Made by a program: the position numbers and the translations under genes. Positions 27,129 through 36,497 of a stretch of 64,000 bases of DNA are shown piece by piece. The stretch comes from Betaproteobacteria bacterium HGW-Betaproteobacteria-3 (GTDB lineage: Bacteria; Pseudomonadota; Gammaproteobacteria; Burkholderiales; Burkholderiaceae_C). The notes beneath the pieces were generated by a model. The model was not told the origin of the DNA. It worked only from the letters and a program-made list of their open reading frames with translations, and did no database searches. Numbering within the stretch: position 1 is the first letter of the stretch; every line of letters begins with the position of its first letter. Location of the stretch: contig PHCI01000001.1 in the NCBI GenBank assembly GCA_002842205.1, positions 334,617-398,616 on the forward strand, written 5' to 3'.

Positions 27129-27977
27129 TCACCCCCCACCCGCCCAACACCCCCCGCTGCAGCGTTCGATGCCCGGTAGGTCGCGGCGGGACTGCACCTG
27201 GGTGAAGCCGGCGGCGGCGAGCAGGGCGTGCACGGCGCTGGCCTGGTCGTGGCCGTGTTCGAGCAGCAGCCAGCCGCCGGGGGCGAGGTGCGCGGGGGCT
27301 TGGCGGACGATCTGGCGCAGGTCGTCCAGGCCGTCGGGGCCGCTGGCCAGGGCTTGCAGGGGTTCGTGGGTGAGGGCGGCCAGGTGCGGGTCGGCGGCGG
27401 CGATGTAGGGCGGGTTGCTGACGATGGCGTGGTAGGGGCCGCGCGCCGGGGCGGGCCCGTCGGCCAGGTCGGCCAGCCAGTGGCCGTGGACAAAATTCAC
27501 CTTCAGCCCCAGCCGCGCGGCGTTGGCGCGGGCCACGGCCAGGGCGTCGGGGCTGGCGTCCAGCGCGTGCACTTGCCAGCCGGGGCGCAGCGCGGCCAGG
27601 GCCAGGGCGATGGCGCCGCTGCCGGTGCCCAGGTCGATCACGCGGGCGTTGGGGGGCAGGGGCAGTTGCAGCGCCCAGTCGACCAGGGTTTCGGTGTCGG
27701 GCCGGGGGTCGAGCACGCGGGCGTCCACCTGCAGGGTGAGGCCGTAGAACTCGCGCTCGCCGGTGAGGTAGGCCAGCGGTTCGCCGCGGGCGCGGCGTGC
27801 GCACAGGGCGGCAAACTGCGGTGGCGCGGCGGGGGGCAGGGGGTCGGCGTCGTGGGCGATGAGCCAGGCGCGGCCAGCGTCACGCCGGCCCAGCACGTGC
27901 AGCAGCAGGCGCTGGGCGTCCAGGCGGTCCAGCCCCTGGGCGTGGGCTGCGGCGAGCGATTGGGCAACGGTGGTCAT
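27129..27977 (-). CDS. prmC: Peptide chain release factor N5-glutamine methyltransferase
   Basis: Methylates the Gln of the GGQ motif in RF1/RF2 using SAM. 282 aa; N-terminal five-helix domain, SAM motif DLGTGSG at 115-121 and catalytic NPPY at 188-191. The substrate gene prfA lies 2 kb upstream on the same strand but is separated here by a hydrolase and a TetR gene; in most Burkholderiales prfA and prmC are adjacent, so two genes and two R1 repeats have been inserted between them. Confidence 0.94.
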   Translation of the reverse strand: MTTVAQSLAAAHAQGLDRLDAQRLLLHVLGRRDAGRAWLIAHDADPLPPAAPPQFAALCARRARGEPLAYLTGEREFYGLTLQVDARVLDPRPDTETLVDWALQLPLPPNARVIDLGTGSGAIALALAALRPGWQVHALDASPDALAVARANAARLGLKVNFVHGHWLADLADGPAPARGPYHAIVSNPPYIAAADPHLAALTHEPLQALASGPDGLDDLRQIVRQAPAHLAPGGWLLLEHGHDQASAVHALLAAAGFTQVQSRRDLPGIERCSGGCWAGGG

Positions 27978-28000
27978 GGGGCGCTGTGAATACTACCAAA

Positions 28001-28040
28001 CAAATAGCAAACTATGACCATTTGGCGGGGGCAAGTGGCA
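28001..28040 (+). repeat. Dispersed repeat family R1, copy d
   Basis: AGCAAACTATGACCATTTGG plus CGGGGGCAAGTGGC: the best match to the family core. Sits 24 bp upstream of the prmC start. Confidence 0.87.
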
Positions 28041-28099
28041 GATTCTATCCATAAATTGTGGCTAGGATGCGTGTGGATGCGGGTGCAGGTGCGGGCGGG

Positions 28100-28915
28100 C
28101 TAGGTTTGCAGAAATTCTCCCACGGCCTGCGCCAGTTCGGGCGCCTCCAGCACGCGGGTGTGGCCGTACTGCGTGGTCTTGATGAGTCGCGCGCCGGGGC
28201 ACAGGGCCTGCAGGCGGTTGCCTTCTTCGTGGTCGATGTAGCGGTCGGCGGTGTCGTAGAACAGTAGCAGGTTGCTGCCCGCACCGGCGTAGGCCGTGCC
28301 GGTGGCCAGGGTGGCCCAGTCGGCGCCAAACTGCTGCGCGATGTGTTCGCGGTAGCGTTGCAGCACGCCCGCGGGTGGGTCGAGCTTTTGCCGGATGACG
28401 GTGATGGGCGGGTGCGGGTGCGAGGGCGCGCAGATGCACACATAGCGCGCCGCCCCGATGCCGTGGATGCCACGCGCGGCCATGGCGGTGAGCGCGCCGG
28501 CCGAATGGGCCACGTAGGCGTGCACGGGTTGGCCCAGGGTGGTGGTGAGCGCGGCAATGTCGTCGATGAAGCAGCGCCAGGCGGTGCGGTCGCCGGGCGA
28601 ACTGCCGTGGCCGGTGATGTCGATGGCCACGCAGTGAAAGCCCTGTTGCGCCAGCGTGGCGGCCAGCGGTGCGATCTGGGCGGCGCGGCCGCCCCAGCCG
28701 TGCACCAGGATGACCAGCGGCCCCGTCTGGCCCCATTCCCAGGCGACGTTGCGGCTTTGGGCGCCATAGTGCACCTGGCGGGCCTGGGCCAGCGCTTCTT
28801 GTTGTGGGGGGCGAACCGCGGGGCGCTGGGTGCGCCCGGCCAGGCTGCACACCAGCCTGAAAGCCGCGGGTTCGGGCAGGGTTTTGACGAGGAGTCGCGC
28901 GATTTTGAAGATCAT
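28100..28915 (-). CDS. Alpha/beta hydrolase
   Basis: 271 aa. Oxyanion-hole HGWGG at 72-76, nucleophile elbow AHSAG with Ser138 (first Gly of GxSxG replaced by Ala), late acid in the TADRYID region and catalytic His in YGHTRVL near the C-terminus. The N-terminal 60 residues hold an amphipathic segment. Substrate not predictable. The downstream intergenic DNA holds R1 copy d. Probably co-regulated with, or controlled by, the TetR gene just upstream on the same strand. Confidence 0.82.
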   Translation of the reverse strand: MIFKIARLLVKTLPEPAAFRLVCSLAGRTQRPAVRPPQQEALAQARQVHYGAQSRNVAWEWGQTGPLVILVHGWGGRAAQIAPLAATLAQQGFHCVAIDITGHGSSPGDRTAWRCFIDDIAALTTTLGQPVHAYVAHSAGALTAMAARGIHGIGAARYVCICAPSHPHPPITVIRQKLDPPAGVLQRYREHIAQQFGADWATLATGTAYAGAGSNLLLFYDTADRYIDHEEGNRLQALCPGARLIKTTQYGHTRVLEAPELAQAVGEFLQT

Positions 28916-28967
28916 GCGCGCAGCGTAGCGGCGGGCATTTTATGTTCAAGAACATATTGAGTGCACC

Positions 28968-29082
28968 GGCTTCGACCCTTCGGCGGGCTCAGGACAGGCC
29001 CAGCTCAGCCCGAACGGTTCTGGTGTGCGCTGGCTTCGACCCTTCGGCGGGCTCAGGGCCGACGGGCTCCGCCCGAACGGGT
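28968..29082. repeat. Two tandem copies of a TTCGAC...CCGAACGG intergenic repeat
   Basis: Copies at about 28968-29018 and 29032-29082 share GGCTTCGACCCTTCGGCGGG followed by CTCAGG and end in CCCGAACGG. This resembles a palindromic intergenic repeat (TTCGACAGGCTCAGCCCGAACGG type) frequent in many proteobacterial genomes. It fills the gap between the hydrolase and the TetR regulator. Confidence 0.75.
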
Positions 29083-29107
29083 CTGGCCGGGCGAACGCGC
29101 GCCGGTG

Positions 29108-29773
29108 TTAATGCAGCGATGAGGCGGGCGGCTGGCGGTGGCGTTGCGCATCGCGCTCGTCCGGCGGGTCGGCGGCCCAGAGGAAGCTGGGTTGCACGGG
29201 CGCTGCGGGGGCGTCGAGCAGGGTGTCGAGGTGGCTGCGGCAGGCTTCGACGAGGCGGGTTTTGTGGGGGGTGTCGTCCAGCGCCTGGGCCAGCGCCTGG
29301 GCGCCGACGATCATGGCGGTGGCGGCCAGCACGGCTTCGTCGCTGCAGGTGGCGCCGGGGGCGCCGCGGTGCAGGCGCTGTGCCAGCGCGTCGAGGGCGC
29401 GGGCGTAGGCGGCGCGCACCTCGGGTTCGGGGCGGGTGGCGTCGGTGGCCAAAAAGGCCCAGCCCTTGCCGCCGTGGCCGGTCATGCCGGCCGGGCGCAG
29501 GCAGGCTTCAAACAGGGTGGCCAGGGCGTCGTCGGGAGCGCCGCCGGGTTGCGTTGGGCCGGGCGACGGGTGGGTGGCGAGGTGGGCCATGGCTTCGGCG
29601 TAGAGCTGGCGCTTGCTGCGAAAGTGCGCGTAAAACCCGCCGCGGGTGAGGTTGCATTCGAGCATGATCTCGTCGATCGACGTGGCGGCAAAGCCCTGGT
29701 CGGCAAACAGCCGCGCCGCGCTTTGCACGATGCGCTGGCGGGTGCGGGCTTTGTGGTCTTTGGCGTAGGGCAT
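29108..29773 (-). CDS. TetR/AcrR-family transcriptional regulator
   Basis: 221 aa. N-terminal HTH (about 8-55): KARTRQRIVQSAARLFADQG, then ATSIDEIMLECNLTRGGFYAHFRSK, a textbook TetR DNA-binding domain. The C-terminal ligand domain is Ala/Leu-rich; two Cys lie in it. Target unknown; the adjacent same-strand hydrolase is the obvious candidate. The C-terminus ends in a basic, low-complexity tail (DERDAQRHRQPP). Confidence 0.9.
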   Translation of the reverse strand: MPYAKDHKARTRQRIVQSAARLFADQGFAATSIDEIMLECNLTRGGFYAHFRSKRQLYAEAMAHLATHPSPGPTQPGGAPDDALATLFEACLRPAGMTGHGGKGWAFLATDATRPEPEVRAAYARALDALAQRLHRGAPGATCSDEAVLAATAMIVGAQALAQALDDTPHKTRLVEACRSHLDTLLDAPAAPVQPSFLWAADPPDERDAQRHRQPPASSLH

Positions 29774-29980
29774 GGCGGTGGGGCAACGTGCGGTGGCGGT
29801 AGACGGTGGGCAGTGGGCAGTGGGTGGGCAGCGGTTGGGGCGGATCTTAACGGTGCGTGCGGCCCTGGCAGCCTGTCGGGGTGTCGCGCAGGCGCTGCGG
29901 GCGGCCCCGGCGCGGGGGGCGATGGCGGCGGGCGTGCGGGCGGTGGCGCGCGTGTCTGCAGCCTTGCAAATACTCCTTTT

Positions 29981-30037
29981 TCAAGAGCAAACTATCGCCA
30001 TTTGGCGAGGTCTAAATGCCGATTTTGCTTGAAAATC
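29981..30037 (+). repeat. Dispersed repeat family R1, copy e
   Basis: AGCAAACTATCGCCATTTGG, CGAGGTCTAAATGCC and TTGCTTGAAAATCA. The end overlaps the stop codon of prfA (TCA on plus = TGA on minus at 30036-30038). Confidence 0.82.
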
Positions 30038-31148
30038 AGGCGTTGGCACCCAGTTCCAGCTCGGCCAGCTGTTCGGCGGCGCGGGCGGCCTGCAGGGCGC
30101 CCACCACCTCGCCCAGGTCGCCTTCCATGATGTTGGCCAGCTTGTACAGCGTGAGGTTGATGCGGTGGTCGGTCAGGCGGCCCTGCGGAAAGTTGTAGGT
30201 GCGGATGCGGTCTGAGCGGTCGCCGCTGCCGATCAGGCCCTTGCGCAGCGCGGCTTCTTTGGCGGCGCGCTCGCTGCGCTCTTTTTCCTGGATGCGCGCC
30301 TGCAGCACCTGCAGCGCCTTGGCCTTGTTGGCGTGCTGGCTGCGGCCGTCCTGGCATTCGGCCACGATGCCGGTGGGCAGGTGCACCACGCGCACGGCCG
30401 AATCGGTCTTGTTGATGTGCTGGCCGCCTGCGCCGCTGGCGCGGAAGGTGTCGATGCGCAGTTCGGCCGGGTTGAGCTTGACGGCCTCGGCCGCGTCGGG
30501 CTCGGGCATCACGGCCACGGTGCAGGCGCTGGTGTGGATGCGGCCTTGGGTTTCGGTCACGGGCACGCGCTGCACCCGGTGGCCGCCCGATTCAAACCGC
30601 AGGGTGCCGAACACGTCGCCGCTGGCGCCCGCGGCGTCCACGCGCAGCACCACCTCTTTGTAGCCGCCCAGTTCGCTGGGCGATTCGCTGAGGATTTCGG
30701 TCTTCCAGCCCTGGCGTTCGGCGTAGCGGCTGTACATGCGCAGCAGGTCGGCGGCAAACAGGGCGGATTCATCGCCGCCGGTGCCGGCGCGGATTTCAAC
30801 GAACGCGGGGCGGGCGTCGTCGGGGTCTTTGGGCAGCAGCAGGCGCTGCAGTTCGGTGTCGAGCTGGGCGATCTCGGCTTCGGCGCTGGCGATTTCCTCG
30901 CGCGCCATCGCGGCCAGGTCGGGGTCTTGCGCCGAGGCGGCAAGCATGTCCTGCGCCTCGGCCCGATCGGCCTCGCGCTGGCGCAGGCGGGCGTGGCGCC
31001 CGGCGATCTGCGTGACTTCGGCATGCTCGCGCGACAGGGCCAGAAACTGGCCCATGTCTTTCATGATGTCTTCGCGCGAGAGCAGAAAGTCCAGCTCGCC
31101 CAGGCGTTGGGTGTAGCGCTCGAGTTGTTGGCGGAGAAAGGGTTTCAC
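30036..31148 (-). CDS. prfA: Peptide chain release factor 1
   Basis: Recognises UAA and UAG and triggers peptide release. 370 aa; GGQ loop in [15 protein letters not shown] near residue 243 and stop-codon motif PVT in [17 protein letters not shown] (PxT class; E. coli has PAT). Normal length. Downstream of hemA on the same strand, the usual hemA-prfA order, but with 142 bp between them that hold an imperfect inverted repeat. PrmC, its methyltransferase, is encoded 2 kb further on. Confidence 0.96.
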   Translation of the reverse strand: MKPFLRQQLERYTQRLGELDFLLSREDIMKDMGQFLALSREHAEVTQIAGRHARLRQREADRAEAQDMLAASAQDPDLAAMAREEIASAEAEIAQLDTELQRLLLPKDPDDARPAFVEIRAGTGGDESALFAADLLRMYSRYAERQGWKTEILSESPSELGGYKEVVLRVDAAGASGDVFGTLRFESGGHRVQRVPVTETQGRIHTSACTVAVMPEPDAAEAVKLNPAELRIDTFRASGAGGQHINKTDSAVRVVHLPTGIVAECQDGRSQHANKAKALQVLQARIQEKERSERAAKEAALRKGLIGSGDRSDRIRTYNFPQGRLTDHRINLTLYKLANIMEGDLGEVVGALQAARAAEQLAELELGANA

Positions 31149-31170
31149 AAGCAGACGACTTTGTTGGAGG

Positions 31171-31262
31171 GGCTTCGACAGGCGCAGCCCGAACGGTGGC
31201 CGCGCGGGAGCAACTTGACCGGTTCGCCCCGGGCTAGGCCGGTCTTGAGTCTATCGAAGGGC
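31171..31262. repeat. Imperfect inverted repeat of the TTCGACAGG...CCCGAACGG type
   Basis: GGCTTCGACAGGCGCAGCCC with GAACGGT at the left and a related reverse-complement half (CCGGTTCGCCCCGGGC ... CTTGAGTCTATCGAAGGG) at the right. Fills the hemA-prfA gap; folded as RNA it could form a long hairpin. Same repeat group as 28968-29082. Confidence 0.65.
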
Positions 31263-31290
31263 GAAGGGTGGGCGGTGGCGGGCAGCGCCG

Positions 31291-32562
31291 CTAACGCTTG
31301 TTGCGCAAGAACATGCGCTGGATGCTGCGCGCGGTTTCCTCGCGGTGCGCGTGGTCGGCGGCGTGCAGTTCGGCCATGGCGCCGTGCAGCATTTTCTGGG
31401 TGATGCCGCGCGACAGCGCCTCTAGCACGGCGTCCACGTCTTCGCCTTTGGCCAGCAGCTTGCGGGCGCGGGCCAGTTCGGCGGCGCGCCATTCGTCGGC
31501 CTGGGTGTTGAGCTGCTGGATCAGCGGCACGCTGCCGCGCTGGTCGATCCAGTGCAGAAAGCTCTGCACGCCCGCGTCGATGATGGCTTCGGCCCGCGCC
31601 ACCGCGGCCTGCCGGTTGGCCTGGCCGGTCTGCACCACGGTGGACAGGTCGTCCACGGTGTAGAGGTACACGTCCTGCAGGTCCTTGACTTCGATCTCGA
31701 TGTCGCGCGGCACGGCCAGGTCGACCATGAACATCGGGCGGTGGCGGCGGCGCTTGAGCGCGCGCTCGACCGCGCCCAGGCCGATGATGGGCAGCGTGCT
31801 GGCGGTGCAGCTCACGATGGCGTCAAATTCATGCAGCCGTTCGGGCAGTTCGGCCAGTTGCATCACCTCGGCGCCAAAGCGCGAGGCCAGTTTTTCGCCG
31901 CGCTCGAGCGTGCGGTTGGCAATGGCCATGGACTTCGGGTTTTTGGCGGCAAAGTGGGTGGCGGCCAGCTCGATCATCTCGCCCGCGCCCACAAACAGCA
32001 CCCGGACCTGGCCCAGGTCTTCAAACAGTTGCCCGGCCAGCCGCACCGCCGCGGCGGCCATGCTGATCGAATGCGCGCCGATTTCGGTGGAAGTGCGCAC
32101 TTCCTTGGCCACGGCAAACGAGCGCTGGAACAGCTGGTTGAGCGTGGTGCCCAGGGCACCGGCGGTTTCGGCGGCGCGCACCGCGTCTTTCATCTGACCC
32201 AGGATCTGCGGTTCGCCCAGCACCATGGAATCGAGCCCGCTGGCCACGCGAAACGCATGGCGCGCCACGCCGCCGTCTTCCAGGGTGTAGGTGTGCGAGC
32301 GCAGCAGGCTGCTCGACACGCCGCCCGACTGCGCCATCCAGTCGAGCGTGTGCTCCAGGGCGTGCTGCTCGCCGGCGCAGTAAATCTCGGTGCGGTTGCA
32401 GGTGGAGATGATGGCCGCCTCGGGGTGGCGCGCAATGCGCTGGCCCAGCGCATCGCGCAAACCGGCCAGCGTGGGCTCGATCTGGTCCACGGCAAAGGCA
32501 AAGCGGCCACGCAGATCGAGCGGCGCGGTGGTGTGGTTGATGCCTAATGCCCAGACTGCCAT
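31291..32562 (-). CDS. hemA: Glutamyl-tRNA reductase
   Basis: First committed step of C5-pathway tetrapyrrole synthesis: reduces Glu-tRNA to glutamate-1-semialdehyde with NADPH. 423 aa; catalytic Cys55 in [24 protein letters not shown]-binding VLFVGAGEM and a C-terminal dimerisation helix. Start ATG 32562 gives [14 protein letters not shown]; longer frames upstream lack family similarity. Relevant to the window's heme load (multiheme cytochromes). Confidence 0.96.
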   Translation of the reverse strand: MAVWALGINHTTAPLDLRGRFAFAVDQIEPTLAGLRDALGQRIARHPEAAIISTCNRTEIYCAGEQHALEHTLDWMAQSGGVSSSLLRSHTYTLEDGGVARHAFRVASGLDSMVLGEPQILGQMKDAVRAAETAGALGTTLNQLFQRSFAVAKEVRTSTEIGAHSISMAAAAVRLAGQLFEDLGQVRVLFVGAGEMIELAATHFAAKNPKSMAIANRTLERGEKLASRFGAEVMQLAELPERLHEFDAIVSCTASTLPIIGLGAVERALKRRRHRPMFMVDLAVPRDIEIEVKDLQDVYLYTVDDLSTVVQTGQANRQAAVARAEAIIDAGVQSFLHWIDQRGSVPLIQQLNTQADEWRAAELARARKLLAKGEDVDAVLEALSRGITQKMLHGAMAELHAADHAHREETARSIQRMFLRNKR

Positions 32563-32777
32563 GGTGTCCTTATACCGCGTGATTATAAAATTTGTCGCGA
32601 CACGCGGGCAACAGCGAGTTTCACGCGGCGACCTGGTGTTGGTTTTGGGGTCGATATGGCTTGTGAGGCTGTGCGGCAAAGTACACTGGGTGTGATGGAA
32701 CCTATGATCCAGTGGCGCAGGGTGAAGCGGCCGTTTGCCTGCAAGATGACGCCAAACGCGTCGGATGGAAGCGCGTC

Positions 32778-33380
32778 ATGGTGATGGCGCTTCAGCCCCT
32801 GGCTCCTGAGGCCATCACGCTGCGCATCGCCACGGTGCGCGGCCAGCGCGTGATCGTTGACGCTGATCTGGCGGCTCTTTACGGCGTGGAGACCAAGCGG
32901 TTCAATGAGGCGGTCAAACGCAATCTGGCCAAATTTCCGGCCGATTTCATGTTTACCTTGACCGCTGAGGAGTTCGCGGCTTTGAGGTCGCAATTTGCGA
33001 CCTCAAACGACACGGCGTCAGGTCGCGGTGGTCGGCGCTATGCGCCACGCGTGTTTTCCGAGCACGGGGCGCTGATGGCTGCCACCATCCTCAACAGCCC
33101 GCGCGCGGTCGAAATTTCGGTGTACGTGGTGCGTGCCTTTGTTCGGCTGCGTGAACTGGCCACCACGCATACCGGCCTGGCCCAACGACTCGACGAACTG
33201 GAGCACAAGACCGAGGCGCTGGCCATGCGTCACGACACCTTCAGCCGCAATACGCGCAACCAGCTCAGGCAGGTGTTCGATGCACTGCGCGAACTGATGA
33301 CGCCACCCGACCCTCCCAAACGCCCCATCGGGTTTGTCACGCCGGAGGACAAGGAAAAGAAGGCTTCGGGTAAAACCTGA
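32778..33380 (+). CDS. ORF6N domain protein
   Basis: About 200 aa from ATG 32778 (ATG 32784 also possible). Residues 10-100 fit the ORF6N domain: RVIVDADLAALYGVETKRFN, VKRNLAKFPADFMFTLTAEE, and RYAPRVFSEHGALMAATILNS. It is followed by a coiled-coil-like stretch and a lysine-rich tail. ORF6N domains are found in phage and plasmid proteins and in chromosomal islands; role probably DNA binding. Single accessory gene divergent from hemA. Confidence 0.85.
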   Translation: MVMALQPLAPEAITLRIATVRGQRVIVDADLAALYGVETKRFNEAVKRNLAKFPADFMFTLTAEEFAALRSQFATSNDTASGRGGRRYAPRVFSEHGALMAATILNSPRAVEISVYVVRAFVRLRELATTHTGLAQRLDELEHKTEALAMRHDTFSRNTRNQLRQVFDALRELMTPPDPPKRPIGFVTPEDKEKKASGKT

Positions 33381-33503
33381 AGCCTGAACACGGGCGCCAT
33401 CGGGTGCGAACGCGCAAGGCAGCAGAAGCGCGCCCGTGGGCTGTTTCCCCTTGCGGCCGCCACCGGCAACAATCTGTTTTTCCTTTAAAGATTCAACGCC
33501 ACC

Positions 33504-33782
33504 ATGGGCCCCCTCGACCTCGCCTACCACCTGCTGAACTTCATCGCCCCCGCCCTGTTTGTGGCGGGGCTGGTGCTGCTGGGCAGCCGCTTTTTATTGA
33601 AAAAATCGGTGTCATCCCCCGCCAAATGGACACAGTTTGCTATTAATTCTGTAATTGGCGTGACCGTGCTGGCGGGCGGGCTGGTGCTGTTCGGGCGCGA
33701 CGGCAAGATGGCCACCTATGCCGCGCTGGTGCTGGCGCAGGGCACGGTGCAGTGGCTGCTGCTGCGGGGCTGGCGGCGCTGA
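33504..33782 (+). CDS. Small membrane protein with repeat-encoded loop
   Basis: 92 aa with three predicted membrane segments: about 10-30 (LNFIAPALFVAGLVLLGSRF), 48-63 (SVIGVTVLAGGLVLFG) and 70-88. The loop between the first two, KKSVSSPAKWTQFAINS, is read from an inverted R1 repeat (33601-33645). Function unknown. The gene is likely real because the flanking membrane segments are intact on both sides of the repeat and the length fits similar small membrane proteins of Burkholderiales. Confidence 0.7.
   Translation: MGPLDLAYHLLNFIAPALFVAGLVLLGSRFLLKKSVSSPAKWTQFAINSVIGVTVLAGGLVLFGRDGKMATYAALVLAQGTVQWLLLRGWRR
33601..33645 (-). repeat. Dispersed repeat family R1, copy f (inside a gene, inverted)
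   Basis: Reverse complement contains AGCAAACTGTGTCCATTTGG then CGGGGGATGACACCG. In frame within the small membrane protein, encoding a basic polar loop. Confidence 0.85.
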
Positions 33783-33823
33783 ACGCTTGGGGTGCGGTTG
33801 CGAAGGCCGGGCGCCTGGGGCGC

Positions 33824-34588
33824 TCAGGCTGCGGGGGGGAAAAGGTCCACCCGGTCGGTGATGATGCCGTCGGTGCCGAGGGCGATCAGGCGTTGCGCGG
33901 CCCATTCGTCGTTGACGGTGTAGCTCAGCATCCGCAGCCCGGCGGCGCGGGCCTGGCGCACGCTGGCGGCGTCCCACAGCGCGTGGTTGCACACCACGGC
34001 CACGCAGCCCAGGCGCAGTGCGGTCTCCAGCCAGCCTTTCCACAGCGTGTCGAGCAGCAGGCCGCGTGGCAATTGGGGCTGCGTGGCCTGGGCGCCTTCG
34101 AGCGCCTCGGGGTCGAACGAGGTCAGCAGCGGCGGCACGGCCGCGCCCTGCCACAGCCGCGCGGCGTGCGTGGCCACCCCTTCGCCGGTGTGCCGTTCGG
34201 TGCCGGGGGTGGGCTTGATTTCGAGGTTGAGAAAGTAGCCGTTGTGCAGGCAAAAGCGCGCCACGTTGTCCAGCGAGGCCAGCGGCTCGCCCGCAAAGGC
34301 GCGCGAATGCCAGCCCCCGGCGTCCAGCCGCGACAGTGCGCTCCAGGGGTGGTCGCCAGCGGTGGGGCTGGCGTTGTGGCCCAAAGCCTCCAGGCCGCGG
34401 GTGGTGCGGGTGAGGGTGGCGTCGTGCAGCAAAAAGGGCACGCCGTCGGCGCTGAGCTTGACGTCGCACTCGAACATGCGGTAGCCGTGCGCGGCGCCCA
34501 GCCGGAAGGCGGCCAGGGTGTTTTCAGGGGCGAGTTTGCCGGCCCCCCGGTGGGCGATCCAGCGTGGATAAACCCACTGGTCTGTCAT
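33824..34588 (-). CDS. ugpQ: Glycerophosphodiester phosphodiesterase
   Basis: Hydrolyses glycerophosphodiesters to G3P and alcohol. 254 aa GDPD barrel: [12 protein letters not shown] near 13-24, [10 protein letters not shown] with metal ligands, LHD, and LEIKP. Start overlaps the ugpC stop (ATGA), so it is translationally coupled as the last gene of ugpBAECQ. Cytoplasmic; acts on diesters imported by UgpBAEC. Confidence 0.95.
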   Translation of the reverse strand: MTDQWVYPRWIAHRGAGKLAPENTLAAFRLGAAHGYRMFECDVKLSADGVPFLLHDATLTRTTRGLEALGHNASPTAGDHPWSALSRLDAGGWHSRAFAGEPLASLDNVARFCLHNGYFLNLEIKPTPGTERHTGEGVATHAARLWQGAAVPPLLTSFDPEALEGAQATQPQLPRGLLLDTLWKGWLETALRLGCVAVVCNHALWDAASVRQARAAGLRMLSYTVNDEWAAQRLIALGTDGIITDRVDLFPPAA

Positions 34589-35607
34589 ACCCGCAGCCGC
34601 TTGCCGGTTTCGGCGTCAAACCAGTGCAGCCGGTCTTCGCGCACAGCCACGTGGATCACGCTGCCGGGTGCGGGGGCGGGTTTGTTTTCTTCCACGCGCA
34701 CGATCAGGGGCTCGTCGCCGACGCGGCCGTAGATCAGGCGCTCGGCGCCCAGCAGTTCCACGGTTTCCACCTGCACGTCCCAGCCCGCGGCGGTGGCGTC
34801 TGGCGTCACGTCGAGGTGTTCGGGCCGGATGCCCAGCAGGGTGTTGGCCTTGCCGCCCGGGGCGTGCTGGAGCAGGTTCATGGGCGGCGAGCCGATGAAG
34901 CTGGCCACAAACGTGGAGGCGGGCTGGTGGTACACCTCTTCGGGGGTGCCAAACTGCTCCATGCGCCCGGCGTTCATGACGATCATGCGCTGCGCCAGCG
35001 TCATGGCCTCGACCTGGTCGTGCGTGACAAACAGCGAGGTGATGCCGAGCTCGCGGTGCAGCTTTTGAATCTCGAGCCGCGTTTGCGCACGCAGCTTGGC
35101 GTCGAGGTTGGACAGTGGTTCGTCAAACAAAAAGACCTGCGGCTGGCGCACGATGGCGCGGCCCATGGCGACGCGCTGGCGCTGCCCGCCCGAGAGCTGG
35201 CGCGGCTTGCGGTCGAGGTAGGGGCCGAGTTCGAGGATCTTTGCGGCCTTGTCCACCCGGGCCTTGATCTCGTCCAGTGGCACTTTCTTGATCTTCAGGC
35301 CGTAGGCCATGTTGTCGAACACGCTCATGTGCGGGTAAAGGGCGTAGTTCTGGAACACCATGGCGATGTCGCGTTCGGCGGGTTCCAGCGTGTTGACCAC
35401 GCGCGGGCCGATCGAGATGTCGCCGCCGGAGATTTCTTCCAGCCCTGCCACCATGCGCAGCAGCGTGGATTTGCCGCAGCCCGAGGGGCCGACGATGACG
35501 ATGAATTCACCGTCGGCAATGTCGGCGTTCACGCCGTGGATGACCTGCACCGCGGCCTTGCCGCTGCCATAGCGCTTGACGACGTCTTTGAGAGTGATGG
35601 AAGCCAT
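34585..35607 (-). CDS. ugpC: G3P ABC transporter ATP-binding protein
   Basis: 340 aa ATPase of the MalK/UgpC subfamily. Walker [10 protein letters not shown] at 40-48, signature LSGGQ at 138-142, Walker B FLFDEP near 159-164, and a C-terminal TOBE/regulatory domain. Start shares one base with the ugpE stop; overlaps ugpQ by 4 nt. Confidence 0.95.
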   Translation of the reverse strand: MASITLKDVVKRYGSGKAAVQVIHGVNADIADGEFIVIVGPSGCGKSTLLRMVAGLEEISGGDISIGPRVVNTLEPAERDIAMVFQNYALYPHMSVFDNMAYGLKIKKVPLDEIKARVDKAAKILELGPYLDRKPRQLSGGQRQRVAMGRAIVRQPQVFLFDEPLSNLDAKLRAQTRLEIQKLHRELGITSLFVTHDQVEAMTLAQRMIVMNAGRMEQFGTPEEVYHQPASTFVASFIGSPPMNLLQHAPGGKANTLLGIRPEHLDVTPDATAAGWDVQVETVELLGAERLIYGRVGDEPLIVRVEENKPAPAPGSVIHVAVREDRLHWFDAETGKRLRV

Positions 35608-36464
35608 TATTTTTCAGTGTCCACGAGGCCCTTGACGAACCATTTCTGCATCAAAAGAACCACCAGCGCGGGCGGGATCATGGCGAGGATGGCCGTGGCC
35701 ATGATCACGTTCCACTCGTTGCCGGCGTCGCCACCGGTGAACATCTGGTTGATGCCCATGACGATGGGGTACATGCCCTGTTCGGTGGTCACCAGCAGCG
35801 GCCACAGGTACTGGTTCCAGCCGTAGATGAACTGGATGACGAACAGCGCCGCAATGCTGGTGGTGGACAGCGGCACCAGCACGTCCTTGAAAAACCGCAT
35901 CGGCCCGGCGCCGTCCATGCGCGCGGCCTCCACCAGCTCGTCGGGCACGGTCAGGAAGAACTGCCGGAACAAGAAGGTGGCCGTGGCCGAGGCGATCAGG
36001 GGCACCGTGAGGCCGGCGTAAGTGTTGAGCATGCCCAGGCTGGACACCACCTCGTAGGTCGGGCCGATGCGCACCTCAACGGGCAGCATGAGCGTGATGA
36101 ACACCATCCAGAAGAACACCGAGCGCAACGGAAAGCGGAAGTACACGAACGCAAACGCCGACAGCAGCGAGATGGAGATCTTGCCCAGGGCAATGACCAT
36201 GGCGCTCACAAAGCTCACCCACAGCATGCGCCCGACCGGCGCCACCTTGCTGCCGTAGCTGGTTTCGCCGCCGAACAGCGCGACGCGGTAGGTGTCGAGC
36301 ATGTGGCCGCCCGGCGCCAGCGACATGGGCACCTGCTGCACGATCATCTCGGAGGTTTGCGTGGAGGCGATGAAGGTCACATACACCGGAAAGGCAATGA
36401 CCAGCACGCCCAGCAGCAGCACCAGATGGGGAATGAAGGACCAGGCGGAGCGCCGTTCAACCAT
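35607..36464 (-). CDS. ugpE: G3P ABC transporter permease
   Basis: 285 aa inner-membrane permease, six predicted TM segments. The cytoplasmic coupling motif is [20 protein letters not shown]. Second permease of the heterodimer with UgpA; 33 nt after ugpA. Confidence 0.94.
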   Translation of the reverse strand: MVERRSAWSFIPHLVLLLGVLVIAFPVYVTFIASTQTSEMIVQQVPMSLAPGGHMLDTYRVALFGGETSYGSKVAPVGRMLWVSFVSAMVIALGKISISLLSAFAFVYFRFPLRSVFFWMVFITLMLPVEVRIGPTYEVVSSLGMLNTYAGLTVPLIASATATFLFRQFFLTVPDELVEAARMDGAGPMRFFKDVLVPLSTTSIAALFVIQFIYGWNQYLWPLLVTTEQGMYPIVMGINQMFTGGDAGNEWNVIMATAILAMIPPALVVLLMQKWFVKGLVDTEK

Positions 36465-36497
36465 GGTCAGCTCCGGTGGGTGTGGGGCCGGTGCGCA

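Noticed and set aside
28968..29082. TTCGAC-type tandem repeats considered as operators of the adjacent TetR gene
   Set aside because: They belong to an intergenic repeat type that recurs at 31171-31262 away from TetR genes, and the copies are too long and GC-rich for a typical TetR palindrome.
30036..31148. PVT in place of PAT in the release factor 1 stop-codon motif, considered as possible altered decoding
   Set aside because: The motif class is PxT and the GGQ loop and flanking residues are normal; no evidence of code change since TAA, TAG and TGA all serve as ordinary stops here.
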